The translations under genes and the position numbers were made by a program. The notes under the pieces are model-generated. The model did not search any database and was not told the origin of the DNA. It was given only the letters and a program-made list of their open reading frames with translations. Of a stretch of 64,000 bases of DNA, positions 24,653-35,754 are shown piece after piece. The stretch covers positions 1,311,702 through 1,375,701 of the forward strand of contig NZ_CP059081.1 of the NCBI RefSeq assembly GCF_015602705.1. The letters are read 5' to 3'. This DNA is from Acinetobacter lwoffii (GTDB lineage: Bacteria; Pseudomonadota; Gammaproteobacteria; Pseudomonadales; Moraxellaceae). Every line of letters starts with the position of its first letter. Position 1 is the first letter of the stretch.

Positions 24653-25516
24653 TTAAACAGTCAATTGCTGTTCAATCACCGGCCATAAATTCTGATGTGA
24701 TTTCTTAAACATCAGCATATGACCAATGGCTTTATACGCATAACTTTTAGGTTTAAGTTCAATTATCTGGGTTTTTGCGTTTGGGTATAAACGCAGTAAA
24801 TCTTTTACGTTGGCTTCCGTGGCAATTTCATCATCCGATGACCAAATCGAGGTAATCGGGCAGGTGATTTGAGCATGATAATCATGGGATGGTGCAATAT
24901 TTTTACCAATCGCGTTGATTACATAACCCGGTTTACTACAGAACTGCGCCCATTCGCGAGCCACATCTTTAGGCAGGTTTTCACCCATGCCAATCGCTTG
25001 AGTCGGGCCATAACCTTTGGCGATGCGAGCCAGTGGGAAAATGACATTAAACATAACGGGCGCAAGTAATTTGGTTTTGCCTTTCAGTCCTTTTACATGT
25101 CCGGTAGAGCCAGAGACAGCCACCACTTTTGCGACTTTATCATAATTTGGCACAATACCTAAAAGCTGACCACCGGCACTATGTCCAAGTAGGATCACTT
25201 TTTCTGCATTGGTACGCGTTGATAAAGCATCAATCGCGGCCGGTATATCCAGTTGCCCCCATTGCACAATACTGGCTTTTGAATTTTTCAAATGGCCATG
25301 TAGTGAATCACCAATCCCGCGAAAATCAAAGACCATAACGGCATAGCCTTGAGCTTGTAACCACACACAAAACTGATGATAAAACTGTTTGGTAATGCCC
25401 GTTGCTGGACAGACTAATACTGGAAGTTTGTCAGTTTCAGAAATTGCTGCATAAAAACGTGCACTTAAGCGATAGCCATCTTGGCACTGGAGAGTCAATG
25501 TTTCAAATTCAGACAT
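24653..25516 (-). CDS. Alpha/beta hydrolase (serine hydrolase)
   Basis: The 287-residue protein has the alpha/beta hydrolase fold of the serine aminopeptidase or monoglyceride-lipase type. The nucleophile Ser is in LLGHSAGGQ. An SSDDEIAT stretch provides the likely acid, and His in AIGHMLMF the base. FDFRGIGDS marks the oxyanion region. There is no signal peptide, so it is cytoplasmic. The substrate is unknown. Confidence 0.82.
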   Translation of the reverse strand: MSEFETLTLQCQDGYRLSARFYAAISETDKLPVLVCPATGITKQFYHQFCVWLQAQGYAVMVFDFRGIGDSLHGHLKNSKASIVQWGQLDIPAAIDALSTRTNAEKVILLGHSAGGQLLGIVPNYDKVAKVVAVSGSTGHVKGLKGKTKLLAPVMFNVIFPLARIAKGYGPTQAIGMGENLPKDVAREWAQFCSKPGYVINAIGKNIAPSHDYHAQITCPITSIWSSDDEIATEANVKDLLRLYPNAKTQIIELKPKSYAYKAIGHMLMFKKSHQNLWPVIEQQLTV

Positions 25517-25634
25517 ACGTTACACTATATTTTTTAGAATCCTGATGAAGCTTTTACTGTATAGATTTTTAGCAGGGTAGCTCGGGGAAAACATGACTTT
25601 AAAGTCAGTCAAATAATAAACATGGAATGATCTT

Positions 25635-26093
25635 ATGCAGCTAATGGAACTTGAGCTGGCCGTTAAAATCGGCATTATTTTTAGTGGAATCTTCTTGTGG
25701 ATCGGGATGTTCACCGGCGTTTGGAAATATTGGCAGATTCGTCAATCGCCTCAGTCACGTGCACATTATTATGTCGATATTGCCCATCGTAGCAGCCTGC
25801 TTTATGCACCTGCGACCTTAATTCTGGCAGTATTGGCCTATTGTTCAGTATTGCCGAGTATGGTGAATCTGATTTGCGTACTCATTAATATAATATTTTT
25901 CAGCTTCTCGATTGCCGCTTATATGTTGCATGGTTTCCTGCAAGATACGACGAATCAGTTTAAACAGCCGCATCAACTGGGTAAATTTCATTTGCCAGGA
26001 AGTTTAATGACTTTCGCCATGCTAGGTTTAATTGTCGCAGAATTGGGCGGGACAGGGATTTTGGTCTATGGAGCATTTGCGGGATTATTCTAA
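25635..26093 (+). CDS. Four-helix inner membrane protein, unknown
   Basis: The 152-residue protein has four hydrophobic segments (about 10-30, 56-78, 82-102 and 130-150). The first two flank a loop with WKYWQIRQSP. It has no recognised catalytic motif. It is divergent from the hydrolase gene with about 118 bp between starts. Confidence 0.65.
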   Translation: MQLMELELAVKIGIIFSGIFLWIGMFTGVWKYWQIRQSPQSRAHYYVDIAHRSSLLYAPATLILAVLAYCSVLPSMVNLICVLINIIFFSFSIAAYMLHGFLQDTTNQFKQPHQLGKFHLPGSLMTFAMLGLIVAELGGTGILVYGAFAGLF

Positions 26094-26206
26094 TCTTCTT
26101 TTTATAGTTATTCTGAAAGGATGCTGGAATGTTTGAAAGTTAAAACACTTTTTTCACCAGATGGATGACTGGCCAAATCATCCATCTGGGCTAATTTAAA
26201 ATTTGA

Positions 26207-26425
26207 TTATCGGTATTTCTGGTCTATGGCAGCCCATAGGAAAAATGCAGCTGAGACAATCAGTGCATAGCCAAAGTATTCAAGTTTTAAATTACCTTGA
26301 ATTAAGCAATGGACGGTTAAAGTCAGCATGAGTGCAAAAGTGGTGCATATAAATGTCACCAGATTGGTGTTGTTGGCTTTAAGAGCGTCAATGAAGACTT
26401 GCTTGTTGAAATGTAATGATAACAT
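26207..26425 (-). CDS. Small two-helix membrane protein
   Basis: ATG 26425 has GGAGGG 6 bases upstream and gives 72 residues; an in-frame ATG at 26440 overlaps this Shine-Dalgarno. Two hydrophobic segments lie near 20-42 and 50-66. No family was recognised. Confidence 0.55.
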   Translation of the reverse strand: MLSLHFNKQVFIDALKANNTNLVTFICTTFALMLTLTVHCLIQGNLKLEYFGYALIVSAAFFLWAAIDQKYR

Positions 26426-26440
26426 CTCCATCCCTCCCAT

Positions 26441-27011
26441 TTATTCATATTATTGAAGATTAAAGCAGATTTAATCAGTCAGAATTGAATATATAGTTGT
26501 ACTGTTTAATTTGGACCTTTGCAACTGCTGTGGCAGGCTTTTACAGTCAAAATGGTCATCTTTAGTCGTATAACTACATAATCACTTGATTAGGCAAGAA
26601 TTATATTTTCAGATTTCACCTCCAGCTAATTTTGGAAATAAGATGTAGTCATTATTTGATTAATGCGACCAGATAGAAAATGCAAATTCTACGCCAAAGA
26701 TATGTAGTGTTAATCAATACTTTGTAAGCCTGCGTATGACTCGGAGGGGGACTTGGTTTAAGTTGGCAACAATAGGTATCTAAAATCAGGAAATTAAAGT
26801 TTTGTTTATATTTATATAAAAAATAAAATAATTAAAGTGCAATTCTATACATCATATTTTATAGAAAATCTTAGTATCAAGATTTACAGCGGTGATTTGA
26901 TGTCATTATTAAGAAACAATAAATGTCCGTTTGGGTAAAACCTGACAATTATTGATCACGCTCAAACCGGATTTTGGGTAAAAATACGATTTTTCAGACA
27001 TCCTAGAAGTT
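26441..27011. other. 571-bp AT-rich stretch without a gene
   Basis: No ORF with a credible start, no tRNA and no clear repeat family was found. It may hold a regulatory region for the small membrane gene or a decayed gene. Nothing in it can be named. Confidence 0.5.
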
Positions 27012-28298
27012 TTAGTTTCTAATACGGTCAATCACAGCTGTAATCAGCAATACAATCATGGACGGGATAAACCAGGCCAGATTCTGATCTGATAGAGGTA
27101 AATTTTGCAGTAATGCAGGCAATTCAAAACCAGCGACTTTTAATCCATCAAAAATACCAAAGATCAAGGCCACCAGGGTCACTGGCGCAATCACATGAGA
27201 TGGTTTCTTGAAGAAGTTTGCACAGAAGCTCAGCATAATGACGCTAATGGCAGGCGGATAAATCGCACTTAATACTGGAACCGAAACAGCGATCAGTTTG
27301 GTTAAACCCAGATTTGAAATCACCAGTGAGAAGCCCACCAGAATAAATACAAAGATCTTGTACGGAATTTTGGTCAAGCTGGAAAAATACTCAGCGCAGG
27401 CACAGGTCAGACCAATTGCAGTGACCATACAGGCAATAAAAATCATGCCGGACAGGAAGTAAGCACCCATATCGCCAAAAGCATGTTGTACATATGCATG
27501 CAGGATAATGGCACCATTGGCTGCATTTGGTGCAATCTCATGGCTACCTAGTCCAAGTTTAAACAGACTTAAATACACCAGAGTTAAACCAATACCAGAA
27601 ATAATGCCGGCATTCACTGCATATTTGGTAATCAGTTTTTTATCGGTTACACCACGTGAAGTAATGGCTTTGACAATCACAATACCGAAAACTAAAGCGC
27701 CCAAAGTATCCATGGTTAAATAACCATTTACGAAGCCTTCAGTCACTGGACTGGTAACGTAATTATCGATCGCTGCAGGCGGATTGCTGGCAGGAATCAT
27801 CACGGCTGCTACACCCAAAATGATCAAAGAAATAATTTTAAGTGGCGACAGGAAATAGCCGACGGTATCCAGAATCTTATTGGGATATAAGGACACGATG
27901 GTCACCACAGCAAAATAGATGATGCTGTAAATGAGCAGACTGCCAGATTCATTGCCAAAGTAAGATGAAAAACCGATTTCATAAGAAACGGTTGCGGTAC
28001 GTGGCGTCGCAAATAAAGGGCCAACAGCTAAGTAACAGATTACAGTCAGCAAAATACTGGCTGCTTTGCCAAGAGGCGAGCTTAGTGCCTGAATGGAGCC
28101 TTCAACGCGAGACAACGCAATAATGGTGATCACGGGTAAGCCGACTGCTGTAATAAGGAAACCTAAAGCAGCGAGCCATACGTGTTCACCGGCTTGTTGA
28201 GCCACAATCGGTGGGAAGATAATGTTGCCCGCACCAATAAACAGTGCAAAGGTCATAAAACCTAGGGCGACAATATCCCGGGTACGCAGACTTGTCAT
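27012..28298 (-). CDS. brnQ: Branched-chain amino acid transporter BrnQ
   Basis: The 428-residue protein has about 12 hydrophobic segments and matches the LIVCS family of Na+-coupled Leu/Ile/Val carriers. FALFIGAGNIIFPP near residues 18-31 is the family signature. It imports branched-chain amino acids through the inner membrane. It is divergent from map with about 350 bp between. Confidence 0.9.
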   Translation of the reverse strand: MTSLRTRDIVALGFMTFALFIGAGNIIFPPIVAQQAGEHVWLAALGFLITAVGLPVITIIALSRVEGSIQALSSPLGKAASILLTVICYLAVGPLFATPRTATVSYEIGFSSYFGNESGSLLIYSIIYFAVVTIVSLYPNKILDTVGYFLSPLKIISLIILGVAAVMIPASNPPAAIDNYVTSPVTEGFVNGYLTMDTLGALVFGIVIVKAITSRGVTDKKLITKYAVNAGIISGIGLTLVYLSLFKLGLGSHEIAPNAANGAIILHAYVQHAFGDMGAYFLSGMIFIACMVTAIGLTCACAEYFSSLTKIPYKIFVFILVGFSLVISNLGLTKLIAVSVPVLSAIYPPAISVIMLSFCANFFKKPSHVIAPVTLVALIFGIFDGLKVAGFELPALLQNLPLSDQNLAWFIPSMIVLLITAVIDRIRN

Positions 28299-28589
28299 AA
28301 AGGGAGATCAATAGAACAAAAGAAAGCGATTTTAGTGTATATGTCCAATTTTTTGGAGTTTATTTTAAGGCTGGAAGCCTTGATTCTAGTGAGTTTGCGA
28401 ATCATATAACCAGTCATTCAAATCTTGGTAGAAATATATGTTTGATAAATCGCTGAAAAATATATTTTTCCTTATAAGCTCAATAAATATCTGCACTTGC
28501 TATCAAAATATGTCAGTTATTGTTTGTACAAATAAGCAGCAGTGAAAAGTCCTATTTCAAGGAAAATTGCTGTACTGAAACTCAACAAC

Positions 28590-28621
28590 TGCGACATATT
28601 TCGCAAAAAAGGGATTATAAT
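28590..28621 (+). promoter_or_regulatory. Possible map promoter
   Basis: A perfect TATAAT (28616-28621) lies 28 bases before the map start. The best -35 is GCGACA (28591-28596) with a 19-bp spacer, which is weak. The rest of the brnQ-map gap (28299-28589) shows no gene. Confidence 0.4.
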
Positions 28622-28648
28622 TCAGGGATTCATAGTGAGGATAGGTAT

Positions 28649-29443
28649 ATGCGCGCTCCAGCGATTAGTCTTAAAACTGAGCAAGATGTTGAAAAACTGC
28701 GGATATCTGGGCGTTTGGCTGCAGAAGTTTTAGCGATGATCGGGGAGCATGTCAAGCCAGGTGTCACGACTGAATATCTGGATGATCTCTGTCATGATTT
28801 TATTGTAAATACCTTAAAAGTGACGCCCGCCAATATTGGCTATTATGGCTATACCAAAACCACCTGTATTTCACCGAATGAAGTGGTTTGTCACGGCATT
28901 CCATCATCGAAAGTCGTTCTGCAGGATGGCGATATTATCAATATTGATGTTGCCATTATTAAAGACGGTTATTTTGGTGATACAAGCCGGATGTACTATG
29001 TTGGAACTCCTTCTCCAGAAGCCAAGCGACTGGTCAATACCACCTATGAAGCCATGGTGGCCGGGATTCATGCGGTGAAGCCGGGCGCGACTCTAGGTGA
29101 TATCGGCTATGCGATTCAAACGGTCGCACAGCGTGAAGGCTATTCCATCGTGCGCGAATATTGCGGTCACGGCATCGGTAAGGTCTATCACGAGCAGCCA
29201 AACATTCTGCATTACGGTCAGCCAGGTCAGGGCATTAAACTGGTTCCAGGCATGGTGTTTACCATTGAGCCGATGGTGAATATGGGAAAAGCCCGCGTCA
29301 AAGAGCTGAAAGATGGCTGGACTGTAGTCACCACGGATAAATCCTGGTCGGCGCAATGGGAACATATGGTCTATGTCACCGAAACCGGGTTTGAAGTCTT
29401 GTCGCCTTGGCCTGAAGGCACAGGTGAGTATCCGGAAATTTAA
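28649..29443 (+). CDS. map: Methionine aminopeptidase type I
   Basis: ATG 28649 with GAGGAT upstream gives 264 residues, the usual length; the frame stays open further upstream without a better start. Metal ligands are Asp in NIDVAIIKDG and in GDTSRM, His in GHGIG, Glu in FTIEPM and Glu in QWEHMVY. It removes the initiator Met from new proteins in the cytosol. It stands alone, not beside rpsB, so it may be a second map copy. Confidence 0.93.
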   Translation: MRAPAISLKTEQDVEKLRISGRLAAEVLAMIGEHVKPGVTTEYLDDLCHDFIVNTLKVTPANIGYYGYTKTTCISPNEVVCHGIPSSKVVLQDGDIINIDVAIIKDGYFGDTSRMYYVGTPSPEAKRLVNTTYEAMVAGIHAVKPGATLGDIGYAIQTVAQREGYSIVREYCGHGIGKVYHEQPNILHYGQPGQGIKLVPGMVFTIEPMVNMGKARVKELKDGWTVVTTDKSWSAQWEHMVYVTETGFEVLSPWPEGTGEYPEI

Positions 29444-29630
29444 AATATTGATTGAATGATCTTTATTCAGATAATCCACTTACATAAATTACAACTCACT
29501 CGTTCTTGCTGACGAAAATATACAAAACACTACATTAAACAGTGGTTTAGGATTTTATATCTGATTAAACTAAGAGTCAGATACATAGGTTCCCTTTTTT
29601 TCGCTCACTATGCTGTAGTGAAAGTTTCTC

Positions 29631-29665
29631 TAGCTCATTTTTCCCCAAGAATGAGCTATTTTTTT
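29631..29665 (+). terminator. Intrinsic terminator after map
   Basis: TAGCTCATT and AATGAGCTA form a 9-bp stem followed by seven T. It lies 190 bp after the map stop and just before the end of the convergent lysR-type gene. The gap between map and this hairpin holds no gene. Confidence 0.75.
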
Positions 29666-29692
29666 GTCTAGTTTTTCTCAAAAGTACTTCAT

Positions 29693-30592
29693 TTAGCGCC
29701 GATTTAATTCAGCGACCAGATAATCAATAAAGACCCTTACTGCAGGTAATAAGCCGCGACGTGAAGGATAAACCACATGGAAAATACCATGCGGTGCTTT
29801 CCAGTCAGGAAGCACTCGAACCAGTTCACCACTTGCCACGTACTGCTCGACCACGTTATCTGGCAACAAAGTGACGCCTGAGCCTGACGCGGCCAGTTGT
29901 GCCAGCATATTTAAGTCAGAACCCATAACCGTTGGACTGACACGAATTTTTTTTTGTTCCTGCTGTTCATTTTGTAAGGTTAGAAACTGTTCGGTATGGT
30001 CTTCGGCCATACTCAGGATTTTATGTTCAGCCAGTTGCTCTGGGTTTTTTAGTTCACCAATTTCATTTAAATAACCCTGACTGGCGAATAAATGCTGCTC
30101 AATTTTTTCAAACTGGCGGATCACCAGATTTGGGTCATCATCCAGGCTGGAACGGACACGTAAGGCCAGATCAAAGCCTTCATTGATAATATCGACCCGT
30201 CGATTGGTGATCATCATCTGGACTTTAATTTCGGGATATTTTTTCAGGAAATTTGGCAGAATTTTTGCCAGTTCATTCTGGGCAATAGAGACTGGCAGAC
30301 TGACTTTAATGGTTCCACGCGGTTCGGTACTCAGATGATCCACCAAATCATGCGCTGCCTGTGCAGCACTCAGCATCACCTGTGCATGCCGATAAATATT
30401 CATGCCGATATGGGTCACGGCAAAATGACGCGAACTGCGCTGAATCAGACGTACACCCAGACGCTCTTCCAGATTAAACACCCGGCGGCTGAGTTTGGAT
30501 TTGGGAATATCGGTTGCGCGTTCGGCCGCACTAAAGCCGCCATGTTCCACTACCTGCGCGAAACAGTAAAAGTCATCCAGATCAGACAGCAT
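29693..30592 (-). CDS. LysR-family transcriptional regulator
   Basis: The 299-residue protein begins with a winged helix-turn-helix (residues 3-60, AERATDIPKSKLSRRVFNLE) and has the periplasmic-binding-like effector domain from about 90. It resembles the subgroup with DLDDFYCFAQVVEHGGFSAA at the start, which often controls nearby oxidoreductase or efflux genes. Its target is not clear; the divergent partner would be upstream of 30592, where the sirtuin gene faces the same way. Confidence 0.87.
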   Translation of the reverse strand: MLSDLDDFYCFAQVVEHGGFSAAERATDIPKSKLSRRVFNLEERLGVRLIQRSSRHFAVTHIGMNIYRHAQVMLSAAQAAHDLVDHLSTEPRGTIKVSLPVSIAQNELAKILPNFLKKYPEIKVQMMITNRRVDIINEGFDLALRVRSSLDDDPNLVIRQFEKIEQHLFASQGYLNEIGELKNPEQLAEHKILSMAEDHTEQFLTLQNEQQEQKKIRVSPTVMGSDLNMLAQLAASGSGVTLLPDNVVEQYVASGELVRVLPDWKAPHGIFHVVYPSRRGLLPAVRVFIDYLVAELNRR

Positions 30593-30676
30593 GGTTTAAT
30601 TCCATTCTTGCAACGATAAGCTGATTAAAAATTGATTGTTGCATACTGTCAATCAGAGAATGCAGCGCATAAAGAT

Positions 30677-31381
30677 TTAATTCCCGGATTTCAGTAAGCC
30701 TAGCAGTGTTTGCATGCCATCGGTCGCGTTTTGGGGGATTTTGTAAAACTGCCCAGGCAAATGCTGCTGCTCGGCTTTCGGGTCGATGTAATAGGCCTGA
30801 CAGCTTGCAGGAATCTCATGAATTAATCCGGCAACCGGATAAACCTGCAGGCTGGTACCAATGACCACAAAAATATCGGCATCCTGTACACAGTCTTGAG
30901 CTTCTTCATATGCGGGCACGGCTTCGCCAAACCAGACCACATGAGGACGCAGCGGATATCCTGCCTTGCAAAAGTGTTGATTTAAATCTAATTCAGAACC
31001 TTCAATTGGATAAAACTCGGTCGTGCTTTGTGCGTCGGGGCCTGAGCTTTTGGCCAGACGAATATTGCCATGTAAATGGATCACCTTGGAGCTGCCGGCA
31101 CGTTCATGTAAGTCATCAATATTTTGGGTGATTACATGCACATCAAAGTTATCTTCAAGATCCGCAATCACTTGGTGGGCAGCATTTGGCTGTGCTTCTA
31201 GAATATTTTTACGGCGGGCGTTATAAAAGCGTTGTACCAGTTGCGGATTTTTAGCCCAAGCCTCAAGTGTAGCCACTTCTTCTATACGATACTGTTCCCA
31301 AAGTCCATCACTGTCGCGAAAAGTATTAATGCCACTTTCGGCGCTCATGCCTGCACCGGAAAAGACCACCAGCTTTTTCAT
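30677..31381 (-). CDS. cobB: Sir2-family NAD-dependent protein deacylase
   Basis: The 234-residue protein has the sirtuin core: GAGMSAESGINTFR (9-22) binds NAD, TQNIDDLHERAGS holds the catalytic Asn/Asp, and His in VIHLHGN is the base. Tyr53 and Arg56 in FYNARR form the Y-x2-R motif of class III (SIRT5-type) enzymes that remove succinyl or malonyl groups. The usual zinc-binding CxxC pairs are absent; only one Cys remains in the region. It is cytoplasmic. Confidence 0.88.
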   Translation of the reverse strand: MKKLVVFSGAGMSAESGINTFRDSDGLWEQYRIEEVATLEAWAKNPQLVQRFYNARRKNILEAQPNAAHQVIADLEDNFDVHVITQNIDDLHERAGSSKVIHLHGNIRLAKSSGPDAQSTTEFYPIEGSELDLNQHFCKAGYPLRPHVVWFGEAVPAYEEAQDCVQDADIFVVIGTSLQVYPVAGLIHEIPASCQAYYIDPKAEQQHLPGQFYKIPQNATDGMQTLLGLLKSGN

Positions 31382-31400
31382 TGTTCTATCTCCTGAATCT

Positions 31401-32333
31401 TTAGGCAGCTGAAGTGCTAGATTGTGAATTTTCTTTTAAGAAGATGCCAAGTTCTCGGGTAAATTTTAAGGGTTCAGTCAGTAAAGGTGTATGGCCGGAT
31501 TTTCTGAAAATTATTTGTTTGGCATTAGGCAGGCTTTCTGCAATCAGGCGCTGACCTTCAAAAGGATACAACTTGGATTGTACGCCACTAAAGAAAGTCA
31601 CTGGGCAGCTGAGCTGGGCTAGTGCCTTACGATAATCCTCACGATGATATAAATAATTGTTTATATACCACGCCATATAATCCACCCGGCTGGAAGGCAA
31701 TAACAGACTTTGCAGTCGTGGTTGATTTAGGATGAATTCGAAAGCCTTCAGACTATATTTTTGTTCATTTTGTAGCTGAATAAACTTTAGCCATAGGGCG
31801 GCAATTTGTTTACGGACAGAAACGTCAAGATCGCGAATCAATTCAACTTGCTGATATTGTGCAAGTAGGGCAGAGAGCTGCTGCAGAATGTCGATAAATT
31901 CCTGATGACGTGGGCCAAAAAGACCAAAAGCCCAAGCATCATCGACTGGTATTTTGGGAGTCTGATCAATGTGCAAATAAGCTGTTATGTGTTTGGCAAA
32001 GTCCCCATAGTGCAGCCCATGCATGGTTGTCGTCGCGCCCATAGAGTAAGCAATCACAATGAATTTATCTAAATTGAGCTGTTGAATTACTGATTGAATA
32101 TCCAGCCAGTGACTGGAAATTGCATCGAGATCTTGCGGAATTTTACAGCGACTGGAAGCCCCAAAGCCGCGCCATTCCGGAATAATGAAACGGAAATTTT
32201 TCTGATGCGGATAGAGAAAAGCTTTCCATTGCCAGCTCAGCATGCCAAGTCCCGAGAGTACCAGTACCGACTGTCCCTGACCGTATTCGCGTACAAATAG
32301 CTGTTCACCATCGGGCATGCGATAAAAGGGCAT
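31401..32333 (-). CDS. Alpha/beta hydrolase
   Basis: The 310-residue protein has an alpha/beta hydrolase fold with a nucleophile elbow AYSMGA, an LSGLGMLSWQWK oxyanion region and His in KSGHTPL near the C-terminus. It lies 19 bp upstream of the sirtuin gene on the same strand, so they may be co-transcribed. The substrate is unknown. Confidence 0.8.
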   Translation of the reverse strand: MPFYRMPDGEQLFVREYGQGQSVLVLSGLGMLSWQWKAFLYPHQKNFRFIIPEWRGFGASSRCKIPQDLDAISSHWLDIQSVIQQLNLDKFIVIAYSMGATTTMHGLHYGDFAKHITAYLHIDQTPKIPVDDAWAFGLFGPRHQEFIDILQQLSALLAQYQQVELIRDLDVSVRKQIAALWLKFIQLQNEQKYSLKAFEFILNQPRLQSLLLPSSRVDYMAWYINNYLYHREDYRKALAQLSCPVTFFSGVQSKLYPFEGQRLIAESLPNAKQIIFRKSGHTPLLTEPLKFTRELGIFLKENSQSSTSAA

Positions 32334-32353
32334 GTGTGTCTCCGTATTTACAG

Positions 32354-32896
32354 TTATTTTGCATCAAATTGTTTGAGTCGCGGAATAACCTGTTCCAGCC
32401 AGGAAATCCAACCCAGTTCCTGATCAATTCCCAGTTGCAGAATCATTTTATGAATATATAAGGTACGGTCAGTTTTGTCCGCTTGAGCAAAGTCTTTGGC
32501 AAAAATCTGCTGATAGGTTTTCAGTTTTTCTTTATGCAGTTCCAGATGGCGTTCCAGTTCTGCCAAGGTGTTATTGCCACCAAGTTGGGCTTCGGCACGC
32601 AGACGTACCATTAGTTCTTCGCGCAGTTGTGCCGGTGGGCTTTGTTGTAGCATCCAGTTGGCCAGTTCTTCCCGGCCCAGACGTTCCACTTGATAAGTCT
32701 TTTTGCGGCTATTGGAATCTTCCTCTTCTAGCGTGGAAATCCAGCCTTTTTGTAGCATGGCATTCAGCTCGCGATAAATCTGCTGATGAGTTGCATTCCA
32801 GAAGAAGCCCATGGAACGGTCAAAGCGGCGGGCCAGTTCGATTCCGGTGCTGGGTTTTTCAATCAGGCTGGTCAATAAAACATGCGCTAAAGACAT
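32354..32896 (-). CDS. PadR-family transcriptional regulator
   Basis: ATG 32896 gives 180 residues (MSLAHVLLTSLIEKPSTGIE). An upstream extension to 33142 crosses the operator region and is rejected. Residues 1-75 form the PadR winged helix, with SLIEKPSTGIELARRFD and HQQIYRELNAMLQKGW; the C-terminal half is a helical dimer domain. It is divergent from the fadH-type gene, with two palindromes between them that it probably binds. Confidence 0.87.
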   Translation of the reverse strand: MSLAHVLLTSLIEKPSTGIELARRFDRSMGFFWNATHQQIYRELNAMLQKGWISTLEEEDSNSRKKTYQVERLGREELANWMLQQSPPAQLREELMVRLRAEAQLGGNNTLAELERHLELHKEKLKTYQQIFAKDFAQADKTDRTLYIHKMILQLGIDQELGWISWLEQVIPRLKQFDAK

Positions 32897-32928
32897 AAAC
32901 GTCTCAAAAAAGTGACTCGGGATTATTA

Positions 32929-32984
32929 TGCAACATGTTGCATAAAAATCAATTCTGGCATATAAATTAGTGCAACAAGTTGCA
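32929..32984. promoter_or_regulatory. Two palindromic operators between padR-like gene and fadH
   Basis: TGCAACATGTTGCA (32929-32942) is a perfect 14-bp palindrome. TGCAACAAGTTGCA (32971-32984) differs at one base. Their starts are 42 bp apart, close to four helical turns, which suits binding by two dimers on one face. The second site would be near the fadH promoter. The PadR-like protein encoded next to them is the obvious candidate binder. Confidence 0.72.
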
Positions 32985-33002
32985 TTAAACTGGAAAGATT
33001 GA

Positions 33003-35087
<2,085 letters not shown>

Positions 35088-35107
35088 AAATTAAAATCTG
35101 CTTTTCC

Positions 35108-35132
35108 CCCTCTCCTTTATTAAAGGAGAGGG
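35108..35132. repeat. 25-bp perfect palindrome after fadH
   Basis: CCCTCTCCTTTA and TAAAGGAGAGGG flank a single T. The sequence after it (35131-35142) repeats GGTTAGGGAGAGG-like text, and an imperfect inverted repeat with CCCCTT/AAGGGG runs over 35162-35205. It has no T-tract, so it is not a clear terminator and looks like an interspersed repeat. The rest of the gap to 35273 has no gene. Confidence 0.65.
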
Positions 35133-35273
35133 TTAGGGAGAGGATTTGTAAGAAAGAATCCCCCCTTGCGAAGCAGTACTTCTCACCTTTAATAAAAGGG
35201 GTAATTCTGTCAATTAAAAGAAAGAAGTATTTAAGCTTTTATTAAAAAATATCAAAAAAAGAAGGAATCCAAA

Positions 35274-35684
35274 ATGACCATCGAAAATACAAAAAAATCC
35301 ATTGCACGCTGGCATGAGATGCTAGAAACCCGTGATATGTCGATCTTGAATGAGCTGCTTGCTGAAGAAGTGGTATTTCGTTCACCCGTGGCGTTTCAGC
35401 CTTATCCTGGAAAACAGGTGGTATTTTTTATTTTGACCAATGTCATTCAAGTCTTTGAAAACTTCACTTATCACCGTGAATTTATAAGTGAAGATGGTAA
35501 CAATGTCGTACTTGAGTTTTCTGCCAATGTGGGCGATAAAAAACTAAAGGGAGTTGACATGATTCAGTTTAATGAAGAGGGTCAGATGATTGATTTTGAA
35601 GTCATGATCCGACCTAAGTCCGGACTTGAAGCCTTGGCTGTACAGATGGGCCAGCGGATGCAATCATTCCAAGCTAAAACTTAA
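35274..35684 (+). CDS. NTF2-like (SnoaL) small protein
   Basis: The 136-residue protein has the NTF2-like cone fold: an N-terminal helix (IARWHEMLETRDMSILNELL), then a beta sheet with VVFRSPVAFQPYPG. Members of this fold bind or turn over small molecules. The substrate is unknown. AAGGAATCC precedes the start. Confidence 0.75.
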   Translation: MTIENTKKSIARWHEMLETRDMSILNELLAEEVVFRSPVAFQPYPGKQVVFFILTNVIQVFENFTYHREFISEDGNNVVLEFSANVGDKKLKGVDMIQFNEEGQMIDFEVMIRPKSGLEALAVQMGQRMQSFQAKT

Positions 35685-35754
35685 TTCGAACTATTGATTC
35701 AAGTCGGCATGAAATTTGTAAATCACAGCTAGTACAACTAGAGGGGGATGACAG

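Noticed and set aside
26441..27011. A gene or RNA in the 571-bp gap before brnQ
   Set aside because: No frame has a plausible start and length, and no strong stem or repeat was seen.
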